Shown: positions 39,501-50,091, numbered from the stretch's first letter. The stretch: 64,000 nt of DNA from Vibrio metoecus (GCF_000696385.1 NZ_JJMN01000068.1:1-64000); one strand, 5' to 3'. Notes: generated by a model not told the origin, from the letters alone. Numbers and translations are program-made.

Positions 39501-40490
39501 CGCTTTTGGCTTACCGCCAATACCCGTTGCGCCTTCATCACGGATTTCACCACCAGAACCTGTTGAAGCACCCGGCCAAGGAGAAATTGCCGTTGGGTGG
39601 TTGTGGGTTTCCACCTTCATCAAAATGTGCGCATCTTCATGGTGATAGGTGTATTGACGGCTATCTGGAGCTGGGAAAAAACGGCCAACCGTCGAGCCGG
39701 TCATTACCGCGGCATTATCTTTATAAGCGGAAAGCACATAATCCGGCGTCTGTTCAAAGGTGTTTTTGATCATTTTGAACAGCGATTTGTCTTGTTTAAC
39801 CCCATCAATGGTCCAATCGGCGTTGAAAATCTTGTGGCGGCAGTGCTCTGAGTTCGCCTGTGCAAACATCATCAGTTCAATGTCGTTAGGATTACGACCC
39901 AGTTTGGTGAAGCTCTCAACTAGGTAGTCAATTTCATCTTCAGCCAATGCCAGACCTAGGGAAACGTTTGCCTCTTCAAGCGCACGACGACCACCCGCCA
40001 ACACATCAACCTGACTCATCGGAGCGGGCTCTGCAACGCTAAACAGTTGCTGTACATCGGTGAGTTCTGCGAACACCACTTCCATCATACGATCGTGCAG
40101 CAGCGCCTTAAGTGTTGCGATTTGTGCGGCGGTCAGAGCCATTTCTGCTTCAACATAATAAGCCGTACCGCGTTCTAAGCGCTTGATACTACGCAGACCA
40201 CAGTTATGGGCGATATCCGTTGCTTTTGAAGACCAAGGAGAAATGGTTCCGGGACGCGGGGTCACTAATAACAGTAAACCTTGTGGTTCATGTTCTTGAA
40301 TGGTTGGACCATAAGTGAGCAGTTTTTCGAGCTTTTCCAACTCTTGCGGATTGAGCTCTGCCTTGAGATCGGCAAAGTGCATAAACTCGGCGTAAATGCC
40401 TGTCACTGGGAGGTGTTGTTCACGACACGCGGTGAGGAGCTTGTTAACACGAAACTCTGAAAGAGCTGGGGAGCCACGCAAAATTCTCAT
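36597..40490 (-). CDS. purL: Phosphoribosylformylglycinamidine synthase
   Basis: The large single-chain FGAM synthase of 1297 residues, step four of purine synthesis, converting FGAR, ATP and glutamine to FGAM. The N-terminal domain is followed by the two-fold synthetase region ([52 protein letters not shown]) and a C-terminal class I glutaminase with Cys in [14 protein letters not shown] and the His/Glu pair in [10 protein letters not shown]. The gene is complete and monocistronic. A PurR-type box and a sigma70 promoter lie upstream. Confidence 0.97.
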   Translation of the reverse strand: MRILRGSPALSEFRVNKLLTACREQHLPVTGIYAEFMHFADLKAELNPQELEKLEKLLTYGPTIQEHEPQGLLLLVTPRPGTISPWSSKATDIAHNCGLRSIKRLERGTAYYVEAEMALTAAQIATLKALLHDRMMEVVFAELTDVQQLFSVAEPAPMSQVDVLAGGRRALEEANVSLGLALAEDEIDYLVESFTKLGRNPNDIELMMFAQANSEHCRHKIFNADWTIDGVKQDKSLFKMIKNTFEQTPDYVLSAYKDNAAVMTGSTVGRFFPAPDSRQYTYHHEDAHILMKVETHNHPTAISPWPGASTGSGGEIRDEGATGIGGKPKAGLVGFTTSNLRIPGFEQPWESNFGKPSRIVNALDIMLEGPLGGAAFNNEFGRPNLLGYFRTYEEKVTSHAGEEVRGYHKPIMIAGGMGNIRAEHIQKKEIPVGAKLIVLGGPAMNIGLGGGAASSMASGQSAEDLDFASVQRENPEMERRCQEVIDRCWQLGDKNPIAFIHDVGAGGISNALPELVNDGDRGGKFQLRNVPNDEPGMSPLEIWCNESQERYVLAVAVEDMPLFDAICQRERAPYAVVGEATEERHLTLEDSHFANTPIDMPMDILLGKPPKMHREASTLKVSSPALERSGIELNEAVDRVLRLPAVAEKTFLITIGDRSVTGLVARDQMVGPWQVPVANCAVTAASFDSYHGEAMSMGERTPVALLDFGASARLAVGEAITNIAATDIGELKRIKLSANWMSPAGHPGEDAGLYEAVKAVGEELCPALGITIPVGKDSMSMKTKWQENGEQKEVTSPLSLIITAFARVEDIRKTVTPQLRTDLGETSLILIDLGNGQNRLGATALAQVYKQLGDKPADVDNAAQLKGFFDAVQTLVRNDKLVAYHDKGDGGLLVTLAEMAFAGHCGIKANIETLGDDALAALFNEELGAVVQVKNDELNAVLATLAAHGLEACAHVIGEVEASDRLLITCGEEVLIERSRTELRTIWAEMTHKMQALRDNSACADQEFAAKQDNCDPGLNAKLTYDVQADVAAPYIAKGVRPKMAILREQGVNSHVEMAAAFDRAGFDAVDVHMSDILTGQTVLDAYQGLVACGGFSYGDVLGAGEGWAKSILFNAQAREQFEQFFQRKDTFSLGVCNGCQMLSNLRDLIPGAELWPRFVRNESDRFEARFSLVEVQKSPSLFFSEMAGSRMPIAVSHGEGRVEVRDALHLAAIEQSGTVAIRFVDNFGQPTQAYPSNPNGSPNAITGLTTQDGRVTIMMPHPERVFRTVANSWHPDNWGENGAWMRMFQNARKYFG

Positions 40491-40609
40491 GTGCTTAGGT
40501 CTCTATGTCCAATTGATTGAGGTGTAATTGGCATAAACTCTTTGAAATACAGAACATTAAACTCTATTTGTTGAATGTATGCCGATTTCACCTCTACTAA
40601 TGGCTGCGC

Positions 40610-40660
40610 ATTATAGAGGATTTCTTTTTGTGACGTAACACCAAAAGCAACCGTTTGCGT
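40610..40660 (-). promoter_or_regulatory. purL promoter with PurR-type operator
   Basis: On the minus strand ACGCAAACGGTTGCTT (40645-40660) closely matches the PurR box ACGCAAACGTTTNCNT. A perfect -10 TATAAT lies at 40610-40615 with a weak -35 17 bp upstream (TTACGT). Repression by PurR with hypoxanthine or guanine is expected. Confidence 0.82.
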
Positions 40661-40799
40661 CATTTTTTTCGTTAATTTTGAGTTACGACCCATTTGCACA
40701 AATCTTCGAGCAAAATGACAGCTTAATCAGTGAGGACTTTGCCAAAACCAGCGCCTTTGATATAAAGGCATCTGTCTTGATGAGAGAAAACCCAAATTG

Positions 40800-42376
40800 A
40801 TGACTCCTTTTGCATATAAATTCCCCGTTCGCGCACTTTGGCTAGGCCTATTGAGCCTTATCTTAGTCGGTTGCCAAATCGACTCTGAGCCCAAAAGCGA
40901 GTTGGAAAAAATCCGTGAACGTGGGGTTTTACGTGTAGGCACTCTCAATAATCCCCTCTCCTACTACATCGGCCCAGATGGCCCAACAGGATTAGATTAC
41001 GAATTAGCCCGTGAATTTGCTAAAGAGCTTGGCGTGAAATTGGAAATGAAGCCGGCATATCGCCTTTCTAGCCTATTCCCAGCCCTAAAAAATGGAGAGG
41101 TGGACATCATTGCCGCAGGCTTAAGCCAATCGGAAGATCGACTCAAAGATTTCCGTGCAGGTCCGGCTTATTATTATGTTTCACAACAGGTGGTCTACAA
41201 GAAAGGAGGCTGGCGTCCGCGCAACTTCAAACAGGTGGTCGAAAAGCAGCAAGAACGTTTTAAAAGATAATCCTGAATTGGCCTTTTTCAGCGTGGTAGA
41301 TGATTCCCATTTTGAACATACCTTGCAGGCTAAACAGCAAAAATACCCAGACTTTCAATTTCATGTCGATAGCAATTCCGATGTGAATGACTTACTGAAA
41401 AAGGTCTCACAAGGTGAGTTACTGTTTACTATGGCCGACTCTGTTGAAGTGTCGCTTTCTCAACGTGTCTACCCAGAACTGACTGCCGCCTTTGAACTGA
41501 CCGAAGACCAACCCATTTCATGGTTTACACGTCGTGCCGACGATGAAAGTTTGTACGCTTTAATGATTGAGTTTTTTGGTAATCTCAAACAATCGGGCTA
41601 TTTGGCTTCGTTGGAAGAAAAATACATCGGCCATATTGGTGCCTTTGACTATGTCGATACCCGCGCATTTATTCGTGCCTTAGACACTCGGTTACCTAAA
41701 TGGACGCCCCTTTTCCAGAAGTATTCGGCGGAATTTGATTGGCGCTTAGTCGCGGCGTTGGCTTACCAAGAATCACACTGGAACCCGTTATGCAAAATCA
41801 CCCACCGGGGTGCGGGGCTTGATGATGCTTACCCTTCCGACCGCCCGTAGCGTCGGCGTGGTTGATCGTCTGCATCCGGAACAATCGATCCGCGGGGGCG
41901 TCGAGTATTTACGCCGTATGATGGAACGCGTTCCCGCTTCTATCCCTGAGCATGAAAAGATCTGGTTCGCCTTGGCCTCTTACAATATTGGTTATGGGCA
42001 TATGATGGATGCGCGTCGCTTAACCAAAAATCAAGGCGCAGACCCCGATTCTTGGGCGGATGTAAAAGACCGCCTTCCCCAGCTACAACAGAAAAAATAC
42101 TTTACTCAAACTCGTTATGGCTACGCACGTGGTGATGAAGCTCGTAACTATGTTGAAAACATCCGCCGTTATTATCAAAGTATTATCGGTCATCTTGAGC
42201 AACGTCAGCTCATGACGGGAGATGACAACATTGAAGACCTTGCAGTAATTGCTCTCGATGAGGAGGCGCTGACCGATGAGGTTGGTACTGAAGACATTGA
42301 ATCTGATGATGTACAACTGGAGTCAGACGCCGCAGACAATACTGACCCGAGTAGCACACCATTAGATGAGAAATAA
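40800..42376 (+). pseudogene. mltF: Membrane-bound lytic transglycosylase F, split by two insertions
   Basis: An outer-membrane lipoprotein that cleaves peptidoglycan to 1,6-anhydro products. Signal peptide with lipobox LVGC (Cys at about residue 23); then a SBP_bac_3-like regulatory domain (LRVGTLNNPLSYYIGPDGPTGLDYE); then the SLT catalytic domain with Glu in YQESHWNPL and later [14 protein letters not shown]. Extra bases near 41253 and at 41791 split it into three open pieces. Removing both gives about 524 residues, the normal size. It is divergent from purL, as in E. coli. A sequencing error is likely. Confidence 0.9.
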
Positions 42377-42614
42377 AAAAATAGCCACTTGATTTTTTGG
42401 GAAGAAAACACGTAAATCAATCTGTGAACGATATCGCTTTCCTGTCGTCAAAAACAGGTAACATTCAAACGCAATAATAAAGCGATAAATTCAACAGACT
42501 TAGAGTTCTTGAAACGGCTGAGTGGTCATTTCAACAAAATAATAGGTCAATATTAGGGCTCCCTGACTCTCACGAGCAGGGGTTTTATGTCAGTCAGTCG
42601 TAGGAGGGTGTTTT

Positions 42615-42746
42615 ATGTTGAGACGTAAACGTCAATCAAAACTCCTGAACAAAACCGTATCTGCCAATCGTCGTCGCCGTATGTTGGCCAACAGTAAGAA
42701 AAAAGTGTTGGCTCGTCATCGCGCTTTCGTACAGCAAATCAACTAA
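42615..42746 (+). CDS. Very basic 43-residue hypothetical protein
   Basis: A short open frame with an excellent ribosome site (TAGGAGGG, seven bases before ATG). About 40 percent of residues are Arg or Lys, including RRKR near the start and RRRR in the middle, and it ends RAFVQQIN. The composition resembles small ribosome- or nucleic-acid-binding proteins, but I recognise no family. A small hairpin CCCTG / CAGGG with GTTTT lies at 42563-42585 upstream. The other bases of 42377-42614 hold nothing I recognise. Confidence 0.65.
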   Translation: MLRRKRQSKLLNKTVSANRRRRMLANSKKKVLARHRAFVQQIN

Positions 42747-42852
42747 CTCGTTACACCTCGAATGGCAAACATCGTTGCAGATGTTTGCCAAAGATTCACT
42801 TCTCTTCTTTTCTTTCTGCATCCCGCTTCGCTTTGATCTCTTTCCGACGTCG

Positions 42853-43314
42853 TTAGAAAAATGCTTGGAGCTGAGTACGACACTCTTCTTCTAATAGCCC
42901 TTTTTCTACCGTGGCATAATGATAAGCCGCCTGACTACTAAACAAATCCATCACCGTTCCTGCGGCTCCCGCTTTCAGATCTGGCGCACCGTACACAATT
43001 CGTTTCACTCGGCTATGCAGCAACGCCCCTGCACACATAGGGCAAGGTTCTAACGTGACGTATAACGTAGTATCGAGCAGACGATAGTTGTTAAGCACAT
43101 TCCCAGCTTTACGAATCACTTCAATCTCTGCATGTGCTGTTGCATCATGATGAGTAATCGAGCAATTCCAACCTTCGGCAATGATTTCACCATCGCGGAC
43201 TAATACGGCACCGACAGGGACTTCTCCCTGCGCTTCTGCTTGCGCCGCTAGCGTGATGGCTCGACGCATAAATTGTTCATCTTGAGGAGAAAACTGAGAT
43301 TCGGGCAAAACCAC
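42853..43314 (-). CDS. tadA: tRNA-specific adenosine deaminase
   Basis: It converts A34 to inosine in tRNA-Arg(ACG) and is usually essential. The zinc deaminase motifs are HAEIEVIRKAG (His ligand and catalytic Glu, about residues 62-72) and PCPMCAGALLHSR (Cys ligands). 153 residues from GTG 43314. A TTG two codons later (43308) has better spacing from the AGGAG ribosome site, so the true start is uncertain by two residues. Confidence 0.95.
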   Translation of the reverse strand: MVLPESQFSPQDEQFMRRAITLAAQAEAQGEVPVGAVLVRDGEIIAEGWNCSITHHDATAHAEIEVIRKAGNVLNNYRLLDTTLYVTLEPCPMCAGALLHSRVKRIVYGAPDLKAGAAGTVMDLFSSQAAYHYATVEKGLLEEECRTQLQAFF

Positions 43315-43379
43315 ACTCCTACGAGCATTAAAAACGTGATTCTAACGGAGATCGTAGAAAAAACGAAAGCCAGCCCAAG

Positions 43380-43409
43380 AAAAAGCCCACTCGCTTGAGT
43401 GGGCTTACA
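43380..43409 (-). terminator. Terminator after the intact abgT-family gene
   Basis: On the minus strand AGCCCACTC / GAGTGGGCT with a short loop is followed by five T. Confidence 0.88.
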
Positions 43410-43428
43410 ACGCATGATTAGGTAAAAA

Positions 43429-44988
43429 TTACATGCTATAGGTATAAGGCGCTTGGATCCCCAATGGAATACCCACCGCCCAATACGCTAACAAGAAGAT
43501 TGACCAGCCAATCAACATCGCAATCGAGTAAGGCATCATCATCGAAGCCAAAGTACCGATGCCCGTTGCTTTCACATAGCGTTGGCAATACACCACCACC
43601 AGAGGGAAGAACACCATCAGTGGAGAAATGATGTTAGACACTGAATCCCCAACACGGTACGCCGCTTGAGAAAGCTCAGGTGAAATCCCTACCGCCATCA
43701 ACATTGGCACGAGAATAGGACCAATCAACGCCCATTTTGCTGATGCTGAACCCACAAGCAGGTTAACCATAGCCGTCAGCAGAATCATCCCCACAATCGT
43801 GGCTTGTCCCGGTAAGTTCATCGCTTTCAGACCTTCTGCACCATACAGTGCCAACATTGTACCAATGTTGGATTGGCCGAATGCCGAAAGGAACTGAGCA
43901 CAGAAGAATGACATGACGATATAAGCGCCCATCGTCGACATAGTGCCAGACATAGCCTTGATGACATCGTTGCTGTTCTTAAAGGTTCCCGCAACACGGC
44001 CGTAGACGATACCCGGAATGATAAACAGGATAAAGATCAGTGGCACAATCGACTTCATGATCGGCGCAGTAAAGGCGGTGATCTCACCTTCAGGAGAGCG
44101 CAAAGCTGAGTTTTCTGGCCATACCGCCGCCACCAATAGTGCGATACCCACCACCATTGCCCAGCCGGCATAACGGAAGGCCGTTGATTCAATCGCAGTG
44201 AACGACCCCAGATCAGGTGCGGATTCCGCATCTTCATCCACTTTCGTCGCCGCCAAGCGTGGTTCAATCACTTTGTCCGTCACGTACCAGCCAATCGCCA
44301 CAATGATGATTGAGGAAAGACCGGTGAAATAAATATTGGCTAACGGGTTAACTTGGTATGACTGATCCAACACTTGCGCTGCCGTTTGAGTAAAACCAGC
44401 TAGCAGAGGATCGATACCAGACGGAATAAAGTTCGCCGAAAAGCCGCCAGATACACCAGCAAATGCCGCAGCAATACCGGCCAACGGATGACGACCTGCA
44501 GCATGGAAAATAATACCGCCTAGTGGAATCACCAGCACATAACCCGCATCTGCCGCGGTATGTGAAACAATCGCCACCAAAATAAGCATTGGCGTTAACA
44601 ATTTCACAGGCGTGACATTAAGCATTTTTTTCAGGCCTGTAGTAATAAAGCCTGAAGAATCTGCAACGCCCACCCCGAGCATAGCCACAAGAACGATACC
44701 CAGTGGCGCAAAACTGGTAAATGTAGTCACCATATTGGCCAGAAAATGAGCCAGTGATTCGCCAGTGAGTAGGTTTTTGATCTCTAAAGCCTGACCTGTA
44801 CGCGGGTTAATTAAGTCAAAACTTAAATTGGAGAGTAGAGCAGAGGAGACCCAAACGATGACCAGTGCCCAAAAGAAGAGAATGGCAGGATCGGGGATTT
44901 TATTTCCTGCTCGCTCAATGAAGTTTAAAAAGCGATCCATCCCACTTGGCTTCGCGGATGGCGCTTGATTGATAGCTTGGTTACTCAT
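43429..44988 (-). CDS. AbgT-family transporter
   Basis: A 519-residue inner membrane protein with about 11 hydrophobic segments. It shares FAGVSGGFSANFIPSGIDPLLAGFTQ and VNLLVGSASAKWALIGPILVPMLM with AbgT (p-aminobenzoyl-glutamate importer) and MtrF (sulfonamide exporter). Which direction it works in cannot be told. I chose the ATG at 44988 (MSNQAINQAP), which has GGAA six bases upstream; a second ATG at 45000 has none. It is a paralogue of the broken gene at 30264-31855. The 400 bp upstream hold no gene; a hairpin ATCCG / CGGAT near 45045 is the only structure seen. Confidence 0.9.
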   Translation of the reverse strand: MSNQAINQAPSAKPSGMDRFLNFIERAGNKIPDPAILFFWALVIVWVSSALLSNLSFDLINPRTGQALEIKNLLTGESLAHFLANMVTTFTSFAPLGIVLVAMLGVGVADSSGFITTGLKKMLNVTPVKLLTPMLILVAIVSHTAADAGYVLVIPLGGIIFHAAGRHPLAGIAAAFAGVSGGFSANFIPSGIDPLLAGFTQTAAQVLDQSYQVNPLANIYFTGLSSIIIVAIGWYVTDKVIEPRLAATKVDEDAESAPDLGSFTAIESTAFRYAGWAMVVGIALLVAAVWPENSALRSPEGEITAFTAPIMKSIVPLIFILFIIPGIVYGRVAGTFKNSNDVIKAMSGTMSTMGAYIVMSFFCAQFLSAFGQSNIGTMLALYGAEGLKAMNLPGQATIVGMILLTAMVNLLVGSASAKWALIGPILVPMLMAVGISPELSQAAYRVGDSVSNIISPLMVFFPLVVVYCQRYVKATGIGTLASMMMPYSIAMLIGWSIFLLAYWAVGIPLGIQAPYTYSM

Positions 44989-45415
44989 AGTAAATTCCAT
45001 AATGTGATGTTGCTGCGTGAGGCCTTATTAAATTGGCCTTCTGTATCCGTTTCGGATATCCGTGTGCCCCTTTGAAACAGGTCACAATGAAACGGAAATT
45101 TTTCAATTGGCATTGTATAGAAACGGCCTAACCAAAGCACAGAGTTCGTTCTCTTTTTACATATTTAGAGACATATTTTGCAAAAATGGCAAACCAAAGA
45201 CACATAGTCGAAACACAATCAAAAAGACAACACATACAAAATTGAAACCAATTTGCAAAATCTCAGATTACTTAAATCATCACAAAACCTGTAAATAGGC
45301 CAACATAATGAGATAGCTAGCCAATGGACGCTAACGTTTCACGGTCGTGAAATCACACGGAGTCTAGAGTAAAGAGAATTGAGGGGTATTTTATAAAAGA
45401 AAACAAAACGACTGA

Positions 45416-45829
45416 CTAATCAAACTCGCTGTATTTAGAAATCATCGTTTTCAACGTGACCGATTGCACGGCTCCCTGACGATCATGCCATACCGCTTCG
45501 ATGGTCACTGTTTTGAGCGAACCAGAAACTGTCGCAGCAGGAACCGCCCAAGATAAAACATACAAGGGATGTGAGGCATCATTCCCTGAAACAATACTGC
45601 TATCAAAATTTGCCACAGACGTCGACGGTACCGCAGAAGAGGCTCCACGCGTACGAAACCATTCCAATTTTTGCTCAGCAAGATTTAGCGCTTCAATACT
45701 GTGCATCGCGTAATCAGCGCGTTGCTCGATATAAGCTTGTAATTTCACCAAGCCAAGCGCACCAATACCAATCAACACAAATGAGATCATCACTTCGATC
45801 AAGCTAAATCCACGTTGCTTATTGCGCAT
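45416..45829 (-). CDS. pilV: Type IV pilus minor pilin, PilV type
   Basis: A 137-residue pseudopilin. Its short leader MRNKQRG is followed by the class III signal FSLIEVMISFVLIGIGALGLVKLQ, cleaved by PilD after Gly7, with Glu+5. Minor pilins of this set prime the chitin-regulated type IV pilus used for DNA uptake in Vibrio. It is last in the fimT-pilW-pilX-pilV run and overlaps the pilX-like gene by 11 bp. Confidence 0.88.
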   Translation of the reverse strand: MRNKQRGFSLIEVMISFVLIGIGALGLVKLQAYIEQRADYAMHSIEALNLAEQKLEWFRTRGASSAVPSTSVANFDSSIVSGNDASHPLYVLSWAVPAATVSGSLKTVTIEAVWHDRQGAVQSVTLKTMISKYSEFD

Positions 45830-47053
45830 TCCAGCTTCCTTCTTTCCAGCGCGGCTTTACAAAATTACTCGCAATATGATCGATCACATCTTTATTAAAA
45901 TTAAATACTAAGGAGTTATTAAATGCCGCTGCCTGGCCCGAGCTATCAAGAAACTGCCCACCAGTCACAGTAAATGAACCGTGTTGATAATAAGAGGCAA
46001 TCGTTCTGAATGAGTCTGGTATGACACTTGGATTGTGATTTAAATATGTATTCGCTTCAAAAGAGGCCCAGTGCTGTGTTGATGGAACATAGTCCTTATT
46101 GAAATGAAACAACACTCCTTTTAACTCTCCATTACCCATAACGGAAAAAATCCCTTCATGAACCAAAATCAATACACCAGGTGTTTTATGAGAAGCTTCA
46201 GAAACCTTTTGCGTATAAACAGCATTAAGTTCACACCCCCCTTCAATCCATAGGTAATAATGTTTATTTTCTATTTGTTCCAATATTTTCTGTCCGCAAT
46301 CAGGAACAATATTAGGTTGACCATTCGTATTTTCTGGAGCAAGAATTTGCGTGAACTTTGGATTGTTCTTTATTTTTTCATGCTGCTCCTCACTGACATC
46401 AAAGAACTCTTCAAATAAGCTCATTTCTGGTTGCTTAACAAAATCACTACCGATGGGCAGAGTTCCTGACGCACTGGATTTGTGTGTGGTTTGACAATCC
46501 TTCCCCGTTGGATTTAAGAATCCAGTATAGGGCGGTTTGTTAGGAATTAAGACTCCATCATTTTGTATAGCACCAGATGCATCAAAAATATTACTTATAG
46601 CGTAGCGCAATACATTCCCCACCCATCTGAATTAAAAACACCAGGGTCTGGAATAATATTAACACTCCCTCGAACATAAATATCAGAAGCTGATTGAATT
46701 GCACCATGAGCCATATTCCCTGAGATGAGAATATCTTTAACTAATGAAGAATAACCATAGTGGGAAGTCACTTTATACCCTGAACTGATTAAACTAAATT
46801 GAGGTATAACACCTAAGCCACTACCACAATCAGTAATCGTACCTGGGAGCCCATTGTAAAATAAAAACTGTGAATAACCACACTCTAGCCCACCCTCTGC
46901 GAGCCAGTGCTCTTGCCTAGCTTTTACTTCATTTTGTGCACGTTTAATCTGATAAAAAAGATTTTTATACGAACCGAGCGTCACAACCAATGCGATTGAA
47001 AGCAAAATAGCGGTAATCAGTAAAGTCGCGACACCTTTTTGATATTGAATCAT
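45819..47053 (-). pseudogene. PilX-like minor pilin protein, frameshifted
   Basis: It starts MIQYQKGVATLLITAILLSIALVVTLG, an N-terminal helix typical of PilX-type proteins, which lack a conventional prepilin signal. The first frame ends at 46595 and a second frame runs from about 46622 to 45819. Two extra bases within about 46597-46622 explain the break and would restore GWECIALRY followed by SNIFDASG. The repaired protein would have about 410 residues, larger than standard PilX (about 190), with a long unique C-terminal half that may be a surface-exposed domain. The ATG overlaps the pilW TAA. Probably a sequencing error. Confidence 0.75.
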
Positions 47054-47643
47054 TATTGCCAATTCCTTTGCTGAATCTGTAATGAAATAGCATGAGAGAT
47101 ATTAGGGGTATCTTTTAATTTCGCCATAATAGAAATCGTCATTAACGAACTATTGACCGATTGACCAGATAAAGGCGTTTCTGAAATTTCAAATTGATCA
47201 ATTTTGATTTGTTTCGGGTCAAATAAATCAAAACATCCTGTCGCAGCAGAGACAACGCTGAGTGGTGAGGCGGAATCCTTTTGGCAGTACTCCAACATGT
47301 CATTATTTAATTGATAGACCGTATTACTCACCTTGGTGGATGATTTTCGATAAACATAACCCATTTTATTCGATGCTCGATAGATCACACCGACAGCACC
47401 AGATAGCCGCATAGATTGATTACCCACATCATCAAAACCAGCACGTTGGATATCCTCTTTCATCTGCTGCATAACGCTGCTAACTTGCTGAAGCAGCATA
47501 ATTTCTTTACTGCGTTGCGCTGCTGCTTTTTGGTTAGACAAAAAGACCGTCCCGACAATAGCTAAAGCCATCGCCCCCACCAAAGCGGCAACCATAAATT
47601 CAATCAGCGTATTACCTTGCTGGTTAGCACTTTTCAAAGCCAT
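47053..47643 (-). CDS. pilW: Type IV pilus minor pilin, PilW type
   Basis: A 196-residue minor pilin. The leader MALKSANQQG precedes NTLIEFMVAALVGAMALAIVGTVFL, with PilD cleavage after Gly and Glu+5 present; residue +1 is Asn rather than Phe. I chose the ATG at 47643 because GAGG lies six bases upstream. The order fimT-pilW-pilX-pilV is conserved in Vibrio. Confidence 0.85.
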   Translation of the reverse strand: MALKSANQQGNTLIEFMVAALVGAMALAIVGTVFLSNQKAAAQRSKEIMLLQQVSSVMQQMKEDIQRAGFDDVGNQSMRLSGAVGVIYRASNKMGYVYRKSSTKVSNTVYQLNNDMLEYCQKDSASPLSVVSAATGCFDLFDPKQIKIDQFEISETPLSGQSVNSSLMTISIMAKLKDTPNISHAISLQIQQRNWQ

Positions 47644-48136
47644 ATTTTGCCTCATTTTCGGTGCAAACTTTGATTCGCCCAGCCCGATTGTGCACTGTCA
47701 CTTTGATTGAATCGGCAGCAGATTCCGACGGTTTAATAAAAAGACTGCCCGCTTCCTGAGGATTGCCCATTACATGATCAAATTTGACCTCAGTTAGTGT
47801 ATTGGTCTTCGATACAAATACATTTTGATATCGCTGACCTTGCAACTGAGCAACCGTATTACTTGCATCGATCGCTGCCACATCCGATACGCTAGATAAC
47901 ACTAGTTGCCATTGACCCGTTATAGAAGGCAATCCTTGAATATGCACCCATAAATCCTGATTTCGAAAAACGGCTTCCGATTTAGCCTGAATGAGGAATC
48001 CCTGCAATTCATTGGCTAAATTGGTCATCTTCGTTTGCTGACTCACCTTTGAAAAATTAGGGGCAGCAAAAAGCAACATTGTGGTTAATACCGCAACGGT
48101 GATCAAAAGCTCCAGCAAAGTAAAGCCGCGATGCAT
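47624..48136 (-). CDS. fimT: Type IV pilus minor pilin, FimT/GspH type
   Basis: A 170-residue pseudopilin. MHRG is followed by FTLLELLITVAVLTTMLLFAAPNF (cleavage after Gly4, Glu+5), and a GspH-like body with AKSEAVFRNQDLWVHI follows. The ATG at 48136 is preferred because it gives the short canonical leader; the open frame reaches 48178. It overlaps pilW by 20 bp and is divergent from pilE. Confidence 0.85.
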   Translation of the reverse strand: MHRGFTLLELLITVAVLTTMLLFAAPNFSKVSQQTKMTNLANELQGFLIQAKSEAVFRNQDLWVHIQGLPSITGQWQLVLSSVSDVAAIDASNTVAQLQGQRYQNVFVSKTNTLTEVKFDHVMGNPQEAGSLFIKPSESAADSIKVTVHNRAGRIKVCTENEAKYGFEKC

Positions 48137-48232
48137 TTCCCAAAATCCTTTGCAAACTGTGAGAGGAGGGTGAATCAACTTGCATAGATGCTAACAGCTA
48201 TCAAAAATGGCGTTGTTTTATAAAGAGAAGTA

Positions 48233-48676
48233 ATGGAAATGATTCGAAAAATTTTCTGCAAGCCAAGTGTGACTCAGCAACAAGGTATGACATTGATCGA
48301 ATTAATGATCGCGGTAGTGATCGTGGGAATTTTAGCCAGTATCGCTTACCCAGCCTATACCAACTATGTTAAAGAAGGCCATCGTAAACAGGCAATGGCG
48401 GATATGGCCAAAATTCAGCTTTATTTAGAAGAAAAGTACAACAATGGCTATACGGCTACGGGCATTGTCGATGCCCAAAAAGTCTGTAATTCGTTTTGTA
48501 GCGTAGACAGTGATCGTTACAAGATTGTGGTCGAAACCGCCGCTAGCAGCTACGCCATTACAGCAACTCCGCAATCCACCAAAGGACAGAATAGTGATAA
48601 ATGCAGCGGTAATACCTATACATCCCTCACGCTAAATGAGAAAGGGGTAACTGCACCTAGCGCATGTTGGAAATAA
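48233..48676 (+). CDS. pilE: Type IV pilin-like protein, PilE type
   Basis: A 147-residue prepilin-like protein. The 18-residue leader ends QQQG, and the mature protein begins MTLIELMIAVVIVGILASIAYP, so residue +1 is Met instead of the usual Phe (Met+1 also occurs in V. cholerae TcpA). A C-terminal disulfide region with Cys near residues 83, 87, 122 and 145 is typical of minor pilins. It is divergent from fimT with a 54-bp (to the longest fimT frame) promoter region. A terminator shared with dnaJ follows. Confidence 0.88.
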   Translation: MEMIRKIFCKPSVTQQQGMTLIELMIAVVIVGILASIAYPAYTNYVKEGHRKQAMADMAKIQLYLEEKYNNGYTATGIVDAQKVCNSFCSVDSDRYKIVVETAASSYAITATPQSTKGQNSDKCSGNTYTSLTLNEKGVTAPSACWK

Positions 48677-48728
48677 AAATCCGAATATCAACGTAATAAA
48701 ATCATCATTGAGTGATTTACTGAAATAA

Positions 48729-48757
48729 GAAAAGACCAGCAAGCTGGTCTTTTCTTA
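48729..48757. terminator. Bidirectional terminator between pilE and dnaJ
   Basis: AAAAGACCAG-CAAG-CTGGTCTTTT stem with T-rich and A-rich flanks serves both convergent genes. Confidence 0.85.
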
Positions 48758-48778
48758 TTATTACTGATTGAATTTTGA

Positions 48779-49924
48779 TTAACTGGTTAGGTCATCAAAA
48801 AACTTCTTCACACCATTAAAAAAGCCTTCAGCTTTTGGTTTGTGTTTCGTCGCCGCTTCACCACCGCAAGACTCTTCAAACTCTTTCAGCAGCTCTTTCT
48901 GGCGAGCACTCAAATTGACTGGGGTTTCGACCACAAGTTTGACAATCAAATCGCCTAATGCCGCAGAGCGAACACCTTTCACACCTTTACCACGCATGCG
49001 GAACATGCGGCCAGTTTGGGTTTCAGCTGGCACTTTCAGACTTACGCGACCATCCAGTGTTGGAACTTCCACTTCACCGCCCAGAGCCGCCATCGCGAAG
49101 CTGACTGGCACTTCACAGTACAAGTTGTTGCCATCGCGCTCGAAAATGTGGTGCTCTTTGACATGCACTTGTACGTACAAATCCCCTGCTGGTGCGCCCA
49201 TTTCTCCGGCTTCACCTTCACCAGCTAGACGAATACGATCGCCCGTATCCACACCCGCTGGGATTTTGACATTGAGTGTCTTAGTCTTTTGCTTGCGACC
49301 TTGGCCATGACAGACGTTACAAGGATCTTTGATGATCTTGCCTTTACCATGACAGGTTGGACAGGTTTGCTGCACCGCAAAGAAACCCTGACGCATCTGA
49401 ACTTGGCCATGACCATGACAGGTTCCGCAAGTTTGTGCTGAAGATCCTTTTTTCGCACCTGAGCCATCACAAGAGTCACAATGTACTAAGGTCGGTACTT
49501 CAATCTCTTTCGAGCAGCCACGAACCGCTTCTTCAAGGCTCAGCTCCATGTTGTAACGTAAGTCGGAGCCACGCTGTGCTCTCGGACCGCCGCCACGGCG
49601 ACCACCACCAAAGATGTCACCAAACACGTCACCAAAAATATCGCCAAAGTCAGCACCGCCACCGCCGAAGCCGCCGCCGCCAAAACCACCTGCGCCTTGT
49701 TCAAACGCCGCATGGCCATATTGGTCATAAGCCGCTTTCTTCTGTGCATCGGTCAGAATTTCATACGCTTCTTTGACTTCTTTAAACTTTTCCGCCGCAC
49801 CGGCATCTCCCGAGTTGCGGTCCGGGTGGTATTTCATCGCAAGGCGTTTGTATGCCTTTTTAATATCACGCTCGGAGGCGTCACGGCCTACGCCTAATAC
49901 TTCGTAAAAATCACGTTTTGACAT
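48779..49924 (-). CDS. dnaJ: Chaperone DnaJ
   Basis: The Hsp40 co-chaperone that delivers unfolded clients to DnaK and stimulates its ATPase. The J domain has HPD in [10 protein letters not shown] (about residue 33). A Gly/Phe-rich linker (about 75-105) follows, then four zinc-binding repeats [32 protein letters not shown], then the client-binding C-terminal domains. 381 residues from ATG 49924 ([12 protein letters not shown]). It lies downstream of dnaK. Confidence 0.97.
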   Translation of the reverse strand: MSKRDFYEVLGVGRDASERDIKKAYKRLAMKYHPDRNSGDAGAAEKFKEVKEAYEILTDAQKKAAYDQYGHAAFEQGAGGFGGGGFGGGGADFGDIFGDVFGDIFGGGRRGGGPRAQRGSDLRYNMELSLEEAVRGCSKEIEVPTLVHCDSCDGSGAKKGSSAQTCGTCHGHGQVQMRQGFFAVQQTCPTCHGKGKIIKDPCNVCHGQGRKQKTKTLNVKIPAGVDTGDRIRLAGEGEAGEMGAPAGDLYVQVHVKEHHIFERDGNNLYCEVPVSFAMAALGGEVEVPTLDGRVSLKVPAETQTGRMFRMRGKGVKGVRSAALGDLIVKLVVETPVNLSARQKELLKEFEESCGGEAATKHKPKAEGFFNGVKKFFDDLTS

Positions 49925-50091
49925 GTTCTCAGTCACCAATTTGTTACTGCCAACGGCTACGCCGCTCGGTGGGTATCGATATAGATAAGGGGGATCCCGT
50001 TGCCTTTATCTTTAGCGACACGCTTCAAACAGACGGGCGTAAGAGTTACCTCAAACGCCCGCTGCTTCAAAGTTCAATAAGAACTCAGCAA

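Noticed and set aside
45062-45298. 78-codon open frame in the gap between the abgT gene and pilV
   Set aside because: No ribosome site, low-complexity Lys/Thr-rich product in AT-rich intergenic DNA; most likely chance.
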